Made by a program: the position numbers and the translations under genes | Virus record (IMG/VR): IMGVR_UViG_3300035703_004046 | Span: 1-35,284 of that record | Source: a virus | Length of the DNA: 35,284 nucleotides | Direction: 5' to 3' (one strand) | Part shown: positions 17,157 through 23,198 of the stretch, piece after piece | How positions within the stretch are numbered: the first letter of the stretch is position 1 | How the letters are laid out: each line of letters begins with the position of its first letter | Notes under the pieces: model-generated | What the model was told of the DNA's origin: nothing | Database searches by the model: none | What the model saw: only the letters and a program-made list of their open reading frames with translations

Positions 17157-18314
17157 CTAGTTGAATGGATTAAATGTGTAATCAAATATTTTATTTCTCA
17201 TGGACGAAAACTCGGAATGTCTGTTTTTGCTTTTTCGGTACGTAAAGCTAAATGACTGTAATTCGTTGTTGTTTGTGGCTGTTTTATCAAGTGCTACGAG
17301 CGTGATGTCCATGCCTGTAGATTTTTTTTTGTCATAAGTTGACACTTGATAGCTATTTAGCAAGTCGTCCGTCCACACCATCTCTTCATCGGATAGGAAG
17401 CCAGTATTTTGAGTAGTTTCAATTATGAAATTCTGAGATGTTTTGCGGTAATGGTCGGATATGTTGGCTAGCGCATACTCAGCAGTAGTTTTGGTGGTTT
17501 TAAGACCAGTAGCTGTGAATGTCTCAGGCACTCCAAAGCAATTAATGAAAAAATAGTCTTGAGTGTAGATGTAATTGGTAGCATCAGACAGGAACAAATA
17601 CGGTCGCCCTGGCGTGTATGGGTCGCCACCAGAAGTATCACTAACCCATACCTCATAAGATAATACTTGTGTGGTCATAGGTAGAGATAACTTAGATAAA
17701 ATCAGCATCATGGACACGTTGAATGTATAAACTTCATAGTCATGACTGCCAGGTAAAGCCGCACTACCAAATGTCTGAATAGTTTCAAGATGTTCGGTGA
17801 TGTTGGATGTATTACTCTCACCACTTACAAGTTTTACTCTCAAGTATTTAACTCCATCGCTTTTTTTCTTAAGGAAGGATAGGTATTCGTTTCTGAACAA
17901 AGTGGTTTTCTTGGCGAAATTAGCTCGTGTAAGAAAATTGCTAACTGCAAAGGAGTCTGCGTTATAATTGATGTCTGCATCACATTTGAGTGCTACAAAG
18001 TGACCTTCGTAGATGGACCCAGAATCTGTAATTTTGAAATAAATGCTTTTGGAAGTGTTTGTGGAGGTCGTCACTTCACCATCAATGACAACATCTGTGG
18101 ATGTGTCAAAATATTTGTCAATAATTTCACCAATATTTCTAACACGGATAATCCCATTCACATCCCAGAAATAGGTTTCTTCTAACACCAACTGACCATT
18201 GACAGATAGTTCAAATTGGATGCTGGATGAGTTTAGATCTTGACCCAGTATTAAGTCTGGTATATTCAGGTGAAAATATGTGTGCCACTCGAATGGTCGT
18301 TGTGAATACTGCAT
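17157..18314 (-). CDS. putative virion structural protein, 385 residues
   Basis: A beta-rich protein with no signal peptide (starts MQYSQRPFEWHTYFHLNIPD). The central LPGSHDYEVYTFNVSMMLIL and C-terminal IFDYTFNPFN segments resemble tail-associated proteins seen beside portal genes in Bacteroidota prophages. The ATG is only 2 bp from the T-run of an intrinsic terminator, so its expression depends on read-through. It could be a tail-tip or adaptor component. The function is unproven. Confidence 0.5.
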   Translation of the reverse strand: MQYSQRPFEWHTYFHLNIPDLILGQDLNSSSIQFELSVNGQLVLEETYFWDVNGIIRVRNIGEIIDKYFDTSTDVVIDGEVTTSTNTSKSIYFKITDSGSIYEGHFVALKCDADINYNADSFAVSNFLTRANFAKKTTLFRNEYLSFLKKKSDGVKYLRVKLVSGESNTSNITEHLETIQTFGSAALPGSHDYEVYTFNVSMMLILSKLSLPMTTQVLSYEVWVSDTSGGDPYTPGRPYLFLSDATNYIYTQDYFFINCFGVPETFTATGLKTTKTTAEYALANISDHYRKTSQNFIIETTQNTGFLSDEEMVWTDDLLNSYQVSTYDKKKSTGMDITLVALDKTATNNNELQSFSFTYRKSKNRHSEFSSMRNKIFDYTFNPFN

Positions 18315-18315
18315 A

Positions 18316-18364
18316 GAAAAAGCCTTTGAATTTTATTGACAATGCAAATAAAATACAAAGGCTT
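18316..18364 (-). terminator. terminator-like hairpin abutting a start codon
   Basis: Minus strand: AAGCCTTTG, T, ATTTTATT, 9-nt loop, AATAAAATT, CAAAGGCTT, followed by TTT (18364-18316). The outer stem is 9 bp, the inner about 8 bp. The ATG of the 385-residue gene is at 18314, leaving no room for a promoter between. Confidence 0.8.
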
Positions 18365-18390
18365 ATTGAGAAAAAAGACAGTAATATAAA

Positions 18391-18621
18391 TTAGTCTGTG
18401 GTCTTACAAAGCATCCATTGTGGATCGTTACCAGAAAAATCAACATTATAACCATGACTTAATAGATATTCGGCTATCTCATTTGTTTTCAGTTCTACGA
18501 TATACATAAGGTCTCGCTGTATATCTTCTGTGGATTTCCGACAATTAGAAAAAGCCATTGAGCCTGGGTGAAATTCAGATGCCCATGCATCTAATAGTTG
18601 TGTTTTATATTCATCTGTCAT
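18391..18621 (-). CDS. hypothetical 76-residue protein
   Basis: Small soluble protein ending in EIAEYLLSHGYNVDFSGNDPQWMLCK, a pattern often seen in short Bacteroidota phage proteins. Its ATG overlaps the upstream stop (ATGA, 18621-18618) and is preceded by AAGGAGGTGA, a perfect Shine-Dalgarno-like match that also codes for the upstream C-terminus. Such a site is unusual here and may be chance. No function is recognised. Confidence 0.65.
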   Translation of the reverse strand: MTDEYKTQLLDAWASEFHPGSMAFSNCRKSTEDIQRDLMYIVELKTNEIAEYLLSHGYNVDFSGNDPQWMLCKTTD

Positions 18622-18833
18622 GACTCACCTCCTTCCGTGAAACTAATATGAATGGCGCCAAGTCCTGACGAAAAGTCAATGGCCATTCCATTTTCAGTGG
18701 TCATGGCTTGTACGGTGTTTTGATCATCCAGCATTTGTTTCAGATTCAAGTAAAGTAGTCGTAGCATTTCTTTACTTGTCTTTCGGTCAAAGTTACCTGT
18801 TTTGCTGATTGTAGTGGTGTTTTGTGTTTTCAT
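18618..18833 (-). CDS. hypothetical 71-residue protein, first gene after leader
   Basis: Start chosen at ATG 18833 (MKTQNTTTISKTG); an earlier in-frame start at 18887 would lie inside the repeat structure of the leader. The protein has a basic helix (KTSKEMLRLLYLNLKQMLDDQ) and a C-terminal MAIDFSSGLGAIHISFTEGG segment. It is the first gene of the portal-tail transcript. The arm TACAGAACTCCC of the leader pseudoknot ends 3 nt before its ATG, so RNA folding may control its translation. Confidence 0.6.
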   Translation of the reverse strand: MKTQNTTTISKTGNFDRKTSKEMLRLLYLNLKQMLDDQNTVQAMTTENGMAIDFSSGLGAIHISFTEGGES

Positions 18834-19023
18834 GTTGGGAGTTCTGTATTTAGTTTTATGGCAAAAAGAAAGCGATGCCAATATCACGCTACAGAACTCC
18901 CGAAGGCATTACCGCTCCAAACGGCTCGTGATATGGCATCGCCATATTTAAAACATGTTAGTTTTTGGGCATAAAAAAACCACATCATTATGTGGCACGT
19001 TGTGCCTTCGTAAGAGTTCTGTA
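18834..19023 (-). promoter_or_regulatory. structured RNA leader with competing repeats and pseudoknot
   Basis: Minus-strand order: arm C (TACAGAACTC plus CGAAGGCA, 19023-19003), terminator (18995-18973), arm B1 (18942-18927), arm A1 (TGCCTTCG plus GGAGTTCTGTA, 18908-18890), arm B2 (18888-18872), arm A2 (TACAGAACTCCC, 18848-18837), ATG 18833. A1 can pair with C (18 bp with a small bulge) or with A2 (12 bp). B1-B2 pairing (about 15 bp with one bulge) crosses A1-A2 and would give an H-type pseudoknot. The pairing is seen directly. Use as attenuator or antitermination signal is inferred. Confidence 0.6.
18973..18995 (-). terminator. leader terminator
   Basis: Minus strand: CCACAT, loop AATG, ATGTGG, then seven T (18979-18973). 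It lies about 28 nt after the predicted transcription start, so unaided transcripts would be about 50 nt long. Confidence 0.85.
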
Positions 19024-19026
19024 CTG

Positions 19027-19057
19027 CAAATATACAACAGGATTTGAAATTTACAAG
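19027..19057 (-). promoter_or_regulatory. Bacteroidota-type promoter of the structural leader
   Basis: The -7 box TATATTTG (minus strand, 19034-19027) fits TAnnTTTG exactly. A CTTG (19057-19054) lies 19 nt upstream, matching the -33 TTTG at three of four positions. The predicted start near 19022 coincides with the first base of arm C. It sits just after the stop of the 86-residue membrane protein gene. Confidence 0.55.
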
Positions 19058-19068
19058 AAATTTACGAG

Positions 19069-19329
19069 TTATTTTTCATTAAAGCGTTTCGCTTTGTCTT
19101 GATCAATGTGTTTGTTAATCTCTTGATTTGACTTTATGACCTCTTTTATATAACTTATATCATCAGAAATTTTCCATAATTTGATTATAATTAGAATATT
19201 TAAAACCAAGAATACCAGACCAATGATGATATTTACAAATCCAATTTGTTCAATAAATGTATGTCCGCTATAATTGAATAGTCCAATTAATATGGCTAAT
19301 ATCAATGCTGGGAATAATGCTTTTCTCAT
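19069..19329 (-). CDS. small membrane protein, two spans
   Basis: An 86-residue protein with two hydrophobic helices (about 5-20 and 33-52: FVNIIIGLVFLVLNILIIIKLW) and a charged, Lys-rich C-terminal tail (about 60-86). It is last in a three-gene run after the PemK-like gene and the 134-residue membrane protein, 19 bp from its neighbour. In an accessory block such proteins often act in superinfection exclusion or as TA accessories; no family is recognised. Confidence 0.6.
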   Translation of the reverse strand: MRKALFPALILAILIGLFNYSGHTFIEQIGFVNIIIGLVFLVLNILIIIKLWKISDDISYIKEVIKSNQEINKHIDQDKAKRFNEK

Positions 19330-19348
19330 TTCTATTTATATATTAGTT

Positions 19349-19753
19349 TTATTCTATGCTTTTAGCTTTTGATTTCTTACTATCCTTTTTGTTGAAATTT
19401 AAAAACTTGAAACTATCGATATAATATGCTTGCCCTATAACAACACATCCTAAAGCTACGTATGGTAAAGGCCTTGTATCTTCAGAAGGATGATTATATG
19501 TTATTGCATATATAGCGGCAAAAGCGATACCTAAACCTGTCATAAACTGACTGACACGATTATAATCTCTAAATGAACTTAAAGATTGTTTAAGTTCATA
19601 GTTTGATTTAATTTGGTCTTCTAACATTTTTGTTTGTAATGAATCCAAACGACCATTCATTTGATGAATAGTGATTGAATCTTTTGTAGACTGAGACATT
19701 GCTACATTGATAGATAATACTGATAGGAGAATGTAAATGATTGTTGATTTCAT
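19349..19753 (-). CDS. secreted or membrane protein with coiled segment
   Basis: A 134-residue protein with an N-terminal signal-like helix (MKSTIIYILLSVLSINVAMS), a coiled region (MNGRLDSLQTKMLEDQIKSNYELKQSL; about 32-60), two hydrophobic spans (about 71-85 and 95-112) and a basic tail (KKDSKKSKAKS). It starts 10 bp after the PemK-like gene. An envelope location is likely; the role is unknown, possibly superinfection exclusion. Confidence 0.6.
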   Translation of the reverse strand: MKSTIIYILLSVLSINVAMSQSTKDSITIHQMNGRLDSLQTKMLEDQIKSNYELKQSLSSFRDYNRVSQFMTGLGIAFAAIYAITYNHPSEDTRPLPYVALGCVVIGQAYYIDSFKFLNFNKKDSKKSKAKSIE

Positions 19754-19763
19754 ATGTGTAGTG

Positions 19764-20243
19764 TTATTGATTTAGACCAAATAGTTTTTTCTTATAAATT
19801 TTCATCCTTTTATTATCCTTACTTTTTATTTTTTCAACAATATTATTCAGATCAACATCACTCAATTTAAATTTAAAACAATCAAAATTGCATCTGTCAT
19901 CGTCAATAGGATTCATAATATCTGTACAATCTACATAACTAATATCTTGTTTTTCTAATTGATTGTAGTTTTCTTTTTTTAATGGATATTGAAAGTTTTT
20001 ATCAATATGACTATATAGTTTACTGTTAACTAGAACTACACCTAATGCTTTCCCGTCTTCGGTAAAACCAACTATTATACAATATTTGTTTCTGCTTTCA
20101 TATCCTTGCGTATCGTACAATCCATCACTCTCCTTCAACGGGATATAATAAACATTTCCCAGTTCTATAATGTGATTTTGAATTTCTTCTTCATTAATGG
20201 GATTAATTACAACTTTAGCTAAATCTTCTTTCCAATCTTTCAT
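19764..20243 (-). CDS. PemK/MazF-like candidate toxin
   Basis: A 159-residue protein whose central part matches the pattern of PemK/MazF-like barrels: IELGNVYYIPL (26-36), then RNKYCIIVGFTEDGKALGVVL (about 51-71), VNSK (72-75), and ISYVDCTDI (about 100-108). A basic helix ends it. Such proteins are mostly mRNA interferases. It follows a Panacea-domain gene by 198 bp but has its own promoter-like box (TACATTTG) and the upstream gene has a terminator. The toxin call is therefore inferred from fold pattern and neighbour. Confidence 0.5.
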   Translation of the reverse strand: MKDWKEDLAKVVINPINEEEIQNHIIELGNVYYIPLKESDGLYDTQGYESRNKYCIIVGFTEDGKALGVVLVNSKLYSHIDKNFQYPLKKENYNQLEKQDISYVDCTDIMNPIDDDRCNFDCFKFKLSDVDLNNIVEKIKSKDNKRMKIYKKKLFGLNQ

Positions 20244-20267
20244 GTGAATAAAGTATAAAATTATTCA

Positions 20268-20275
20268 CAAATGTA
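20268..20275 (-). promoter_or_regulatory. -7 box before the PemK-like gene
   Basis: TACATTTG on the minus strand fits TAnnTTTG and lies 24 bp before the ATG at 20243. No good -33 TTTG is seen at the expected distance. Confidence 0.45.
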
Positions 20276-20377
20276 AATCATAATTCATTTGCATTTTTAA
20301 TTTCATAATAAAAGTTATGATCAAGTTATGAATATTTTGTGAATAAAATGTCAACTATATATAATTCAAACATTTAC

Positions 20378-20417
20378 AAAAAAAAATATACTTAACATTT
20401 TTGTCAAGTATATTTTT
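20378..20417. terminator. bidirectional terminator after Panacea gene
   Basis: Arms AAATATACTT (20384-20393) and AAGTATATTT (20406-20415) flank a 12-nt loop. On the minus strand nine T follow (20386-20378). It separates the antitoxin-like and toxin-like genes. Confidence 0.8.
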
Positions 20418-20440
20418 AAACCATTAATTTCAATAAAAAA

Positions 20441-21019
20441 TCAGTTACATCCTAATGCATTTTTAACCAAGTTCAATTCTTTTATGTACTCAATCAATTC
20501 ATCACTTGCATCTCCTGCCTTCGCTATATCGATGTCTGACATAAAATCTCTTTGAGGATCTTCCTTTTTTATGCCAAAAGCTTTAATCCATGCACTGTCT
20601 TTGTGTGATAAGTCCGATAATTCTTCTGGAGATTTATCTTTATACAATTCAATTATTTCATCAATAACTTCAATGTCAGAACCTGAGAATTCATCCATAT
20701 CAGGCTCTAAGTTAGTAGTAATAGTTCTGCATCCTTTCCCCACTTTTACCACATTAATGCCTTCCAAAAATTCAGCAAACAATTCTTTTTTACTAGAATC
20801 AACAGAATCTATGGCCTCAAAAGTATATCCTGGAACTGGTCCACGTTCATGGGCATGAAATTTCTCATTAACTATACCTCTTCCATAAAGAACCAAATGC
20901 TTTTGCTGAGCAAAATACATCAATTTAAAAAGCTTTACCCAGTCAATCCCTTCTGGAAATGACTTAAGAATATAGATAACAGTAGCTTTTATCTCGTTTA
21001 TGCTTTCTTTACTTTTCAT
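20441..21019 (-). CDS. Panacea (SocA/DUF4065) domain antitoxin-like protein
   Basis: A 192-residue protein with a Panacea domain over nearly its whole length: DWVKLFKLMYFAQQKHLVLYG (26-46), FHAHERGPVPG (54-64) and LSHKDSAW (137-144) are the recurring motifs of this group. Panacea domains act as antitoxins for many different toxin folds. Another family use is adaptor to proteases, as with SocA. A TATTTTTG box lies 18 bp upstream of the ATG. Its partner is probably the PemK-like protein downstream, but separate terminator and promoter leave room for another explanation. Confidence 0.8.
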   Translation of the reverse strand: MKSKESINEIKATVIYILKSFPEGIDWVKLFKLMYFAQQKHLVLYGRGIVNEKFHAHERGPVPGYTFEAIDSVDSSKKELFAEFLEGINVVKVGKGCRTITTNLEPDMDEFSGSDIEVIDEIIELYKDKSPEELSDLSHKDSAWIKAFGIKKEDPQRDFMSDIDIAKAGDASDELIEYIKELNLVKNALGCN

Positions 21020-21036
21020 ATATTTTTCAAACTTTA

Positions 21037-21044
21037 CAAAAATA
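21037..21044 (-). promoter_or_regulatory. -7 box before Panacea gene
   Basis: TATTTTTG on the minus strand matches TAnnTTTG; the ATG follows after 17 bp. No TTTG at the normal -33 spacing was seen, so support is weak. Confidence 0.35.
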
Positions 21045-21206
21045 TAATTTTATTTCTTGCTGGTATAACCATTTTGAAAGCACAAAGTTAAACATTATAG
21101 TCAACAATTGAATACAAATTCACAGTATTTTTTATTCTCATTTTAATAACAACTCAACTTCTGATTTTCAACTCTGCCCCTTGTGGGTGATATTAGCGCC
21201 TTTTTG

Positions 21207-21274
21207 CTCCTTTTTGGCGCGACAAAAAGGAGTCGATTTACACACCTACACCCCCTAAAATAGGCGGTGTAGGT
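21207..21274. terminator. two strong hairpins after SymE-like gene
   Basis: Hairpin 1: CTCCTTTTTG (21207-21216), loop GCGCGA, CAAAAAGGAG (21223-21232), a perfect 10-bp stem. Hairpin 2: ACCTACACC (21244-21252) with GGTGTAGGT (21266-21274), with an inner CCTA/TAGG pairing. They follow the SymE-like gene on the minus strand. Neither has a classic T-run, so they may be terminators, processing signals or parts of another site. Confidence 0.5.
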
Positions 21275-21293
21275 CATTTAAAGGCTTATTTCT

Positions 21294-21536
21294 CTATTCT
21301 ATTGACATACCTAGTCCCTCAATCATTTTTAAAATGGAGGGGTTTTTCATGCCCATACTAGTAAGCAATCCGGTACTAACACTTTTTTCAATTATAATTT
21401 TATTACTTGATATCGAAACTTTTACAAAATCTCCAAATTCAAAACCGTATTTTTTAAGGTACTCGCCTTTTAAATTTATTGCTGTAGTATATTTTTTGCC
21501 TTGAGTAGAACGGCAAACAGTAAGTAATTTTTCCAT
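21294..21536 (-). CDS. SymE-like toxin-family protein
   Basis: An 80-residue protein; the start is set at ATG 21536 (MEKLLTVCRSTQGKKY), which is 1 nt after the stop of the ArdC-N-like gene. Residues 3-50 match the SymE pattern: YTTAINLKGEYLKKYGFEFGD, then VKVSISSNKIIIEK, an AbrB-like swapped hairpin fold. SymE of E. coli is an SOS-induced RNA-cleaving or DNA-condensing toxin controlled by antisense RNA. A C-terminal extension (about 53-80) is specific here. No antisense RNA is evident. It could be a regulator rather than a toxin. Confidence 0.65.
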   Translation of the reverse strand: MEKLLTVCRSTQGKKYTTAINLKGEYLKKYGFEFGDFVKVSISSNKIIIEKSVSTGLLTSMGMKNPSILKMIEGLGMSIE

Positions 21537-21537
21537 A

Positions 21538-21936
21538 TTATTTAGCTCCCATTGGTTGGACTTGATTTTCAGAAAACACAAAACACAGCGGATAAAAAGT
21601 TTCTTTTGATTCATCAGTTTCTTGTTCCTCCTTTTCAGTTTTTAAACTGGTAGGACTACCCCAAAGTAAAAGTGCTTTTTCTCCTTTTTTGACAATCATA
21701 TTAGCATGATTCCATTGATTTATAGTTTTAAGATTGCCGTGCCCCTGCTTGGCGTACCACTCAATTAGACCCTCATTAACTGAAGAGTAAACGCCCTCTT
21801 TTACAGCCAATTTAATTGTTTTTGAAATAGTCTTCAGTTCTTCTCTTTTGGCTCTCATTGCCTCCTTTTGCGCCTCTGTTGATTGTTTTTTTAAATAAAA
21901 TGTAGGTTTTATTTGATTTGTATTAGTTGTTTTCAT
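21538..21936 (-). CDS. ArdC N-terminal-like (ssDNA-binding type) protein
   Basis: A 132-residue protein. A basic N-terminal helix (TEAQKEAMRAKREELKTISK) precedes WNHANMIVKKGEKALLLWGSP (about 75-95) and FYPLCFVFSENQV (114-126). These resemble the ArdC antirestriction N-terminal domain, but the C-terminal metallopeptidase part is missing. Such stand-alone proteins occur in Bacteroidota mobile elements. It shares a repeated leader with the upstream gene and is coupled to the SymE-like gene. The antirestriction role is inferred only. Confidence 0.6.
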   Translation of the reverse strand: MKTTNTNQIKPTFYLKKQSTEAQKEAMRAKREELKTISKTIKLAVKEGVYSSVNEGLIEWYAKQGHGNLKTINQWNHANMIVKKGEKALLLWGSPTSLKTEKEEQETDESKETFYPLCFVFSENQVQPMGAK

Positions 21937-21971
21937 ACATTTGCAGTATTGATTTGAAAATTAATTTTTGA

Positions 21972-22007
21972 ATTGATAAAAAGTTTATGCGTGTGGGATG
22001 GCTCGAA
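21972..22007 (-). repeat. duplicated leader, copy A
   Basis: Plus-strand text ATTGATAAAAAGTTTAT (21972-21988), 11 nt, GGCTCGAA (22000-22007). The same two blocks occur in copy B with 13 nt between. Copy A lies 35 nt before the ArdC-N-like ATG. Confidence 0.85.
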
Positions 22008-22031
22008 ACTATATCCCACACGCATTTTTTT
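21987..22031. terminator. 13-bp hairpin with plus-strand T-run
   Basis: ATGCGTGTGGGAT (21987-21999) and ATCCCACACGCAT (22013-22025) pair perfectly; seven T follow on the plus strand (22025-22031). On the minus strand it is a leader hairpin of the ArdC-N-like gene, overlapping the stop of the upstream gene. A termination role would be for plus-strand RNA. Confidence 0.7.
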
Positions 22032-22386
22032 ATTTGATAAGTTCAAGTTCAAGTTTGATAACCTCCTCATCAATTTTTTGAAGCAGTCCGTCAATGAAAA
22101 ACAAAATCAAATCAGTATTTGATATTGTTAGTTTTTCATCATCTCTATAGGTGTTAGATGACGAAATAGAAAGTTTAAACTTTGCACTTTCAAAATTTCC
22201 GCTTTGTAGTTCTTCCTGGATTGATTTTTTGTACTCCTGTAGATTGTTTCTTTTGAGCAGAAACACCTGCCTATTATCAGCAAGTTGTTTTTTGTGGGTA
22301 ATTTCTTGAAGTTGAGCTTCAAGTTTTGCGGTAAGCTCGTCGGCTTTGTCGTTAGTCGGGCTAACAACTTTCATTTTTTGATTCAT
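22030..22386 (-). CDS. hypothetical 118-residue coiled-coil protein
   Basis: Start set at ATG 22386 (MNQKMKVVSPTND); a longer frame from 22452 would run through the duplicated leader. Helices around 13-75 are charged and coiled-coil like (ELTAKLEAQLQEITHKKQL; NNLQEYKKSIQEELQ). The C-terminus is hydrophobic-helical (DLILFFIDGLLQKIDEEVIKLELELIK). No domain is recognised. It is preceded by copy B of the duplicated leader and is co-directional with the ArdC-N-like and SymE-like genes. Confidence 0.6.
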   Translation of the reverse strand: MNQKMKVVSPTNDKADELTAKLEAQLQEITHKKQLADNRQVFLLKRNNLQEYKKSIQEELQSGNFESAKFKLSISSSNTYRDDEKLTISNTDLILFFIDGLLQKIDEEVIKLELELIK

Positions 22387-22402
22387 GATAAATAATTTTA
22401 AG

Positions 22403-22440
22403 ATTGATAAAAAGTTTATTTCGTATCTCGGGGGCTCGAA
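22403..22440 (-). repeat. duplicated leader, copy B
   Basis: ATTGATAAAAAGTTTAT (22403-22419), 13 nt, GGCTCGAA (22433-22440), lying 16 nt before the 118-residue gene. It lacks the perfect hairpin present in copy A. Confidence 0.85.
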
Positions 22441-22569
22441 TTCCCTTAACACACTACTAAATTACAAAAAATAATTGGAATATTCAAATATAAATCACTG
22501 TTTTTCAGCAAATTAATTAAATAATTTACCGTAAAAAAGCCCAAAAACACAAAAAAAAAAGCCCAAGTC

Positions 22570-22761
22570 GCTTACAACGTACAACACGATTTTAACTGCC
22601 TGAAAACTAATAAAATACAATTAAAAAAGCGTTGTAACCTATATTTTGTTGTAGGCTGTTGTAACCTACAAAACACACCATTAAAACAAAGGTTACAACG
22701 TGTAATTTAATATAAATCAATAAATTAAATGTATTTGTTGTATGGTTGTAACGTTGTAAGC
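22570..22761. repeat. iteron-like cluster of GTTGTAA motifs
   Basis: Exact GTTGTAA occurs at 22631, 22658, 22745 and 22753 (plus) and as TTACAAC at 22572 and 22693 (minus). One-mismatch versions lie at 22579, 22649 and 22737. The ends form a 10-bp perfect inverted repeat (GCTTACAACG 22570-22579; CGTTGTAAGC 22752-22761). Several units extend to GTTGTAACC(T). Confidence 0.8.
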
Positions 22762-22782
22762 ACTTCCGCAAGCTTCGCAACT

Positions 22783-22854
22783 TATAATATTTATAATATT
22801 ATAATACATATATAATTGATTATAAATAATTTAAATATAAATACAATAATATTA
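22783..22854. other. A+T-rich tract beside iteron-like cluster
   Basis: Only three G or C in 72 bases, with many TATAAT-like and AATATT steps. Its place next to the repeats recalls a DNA-unwinding element; the function is inferred. Confidence 0.55.
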
Positions 22855-22922
22855 GGCATTAGTAATATTTTCCATCATAAATAATACTAACATTCTATAT
22901 TTCATCTATAAAACAGCTTTGG

Positions 22923-22943
22923 AAAACCTTTATTAAAGGTTTT
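22923..22943. other. AT-rich hairpin
   Basis: AAAACCTTT (22923-22931), loop ATT, AAAGGTTTT (22935-22943), a perfect 9-bp stem. Both ends carry T or A runs, so it may act as a weak bidirectional terminator. Confidence 0.5.
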
Positions 22944-23050
22944 ATTGTCGATAGACCCCGCCCCGCCCTCAGCCGTAAATGCAATTACAGAAGCTGAAAA
23001 CCGCCAAATATGTAATGGGTGATTTGATGTGGGTGCATGGTAAAAACGCC

Positions 23051-23092
23051 ATTACAATACAAAATTCAGATATTAGAATTTTGTATTGTAAT
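23051..23092. other. perfect 17-bp inverted repeat
   Basis: ATTACAATACAAAATTC (23051-23067), 8-nt loop, GAATTTTGTATTGTAAT (23076-23092). It lies about 107 bp after the terminase stop on the minus strand. No clear T-run follows. Possible terminator, protein-binding site or mobile-element relic. Confidence 0.8.
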
Positions 23093-23198
23093 TCGATTTG
23101 GAAAGTGTAGGGTAATCACGTGTATGTAATACTTGTGATAGGGAGTATTTTTATGAAGAGTATACGGAATACAGTGTAGTATTATCTGAATAAATGAA

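Larger units (their letters stand above)
22441..23198. other. 758-bp non-coding region between terminase and accessory genes
   Basis: No convincing reading frame on either strand. It holds the GTTGTAA cluster, an A+T tract, an AT hairpin (22923-22943), a short G+C-rich run (22957-22970, GACCCCGCCCCGCC-like), and a 17-bp inverted repeat. An 8-bp inverted repeat (23182-23189 with 23199-23206) overlaps the terminase stop codon. It may contain an origin, a packaging site or regulatory sites. Confidence 0.7.

Noticed and set aside
18605-18640. Canonical Shine-Dalgarno as a special translation signal
   Set aside because: AAGGAGGTGA also encodes the end of the upstream protein, and Bacteroidota rarely use such sites; it is noted only in the gene entry.
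18834-18887. Start at 18887 for the 71-residue gene
   Set aside because: The extra residues would be encoded by the leader repeat arms; the ATG at 18833 fits the structure.
22128-22367. 79-residue minus-strand frame inside the 118-residue gene
   Set aside because: It is a shadow frame within a better coiled-coil gene.
22403-22440. tRNA T-arm-like text (GGCTCGAA) as an att site
   Set aside because: The pattern does not form a proper T-stem and no other tRNA parts are near; the motif is better explained as half of the duplicated leader.
22441-23198. CRISPR array or tRNA genes in the long non-coding region
   Set aside because: The GTTGTAA repeats are short, in both orientations and irregularly spaced, with no spacer-repeat order. 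No cloverleaf was found.
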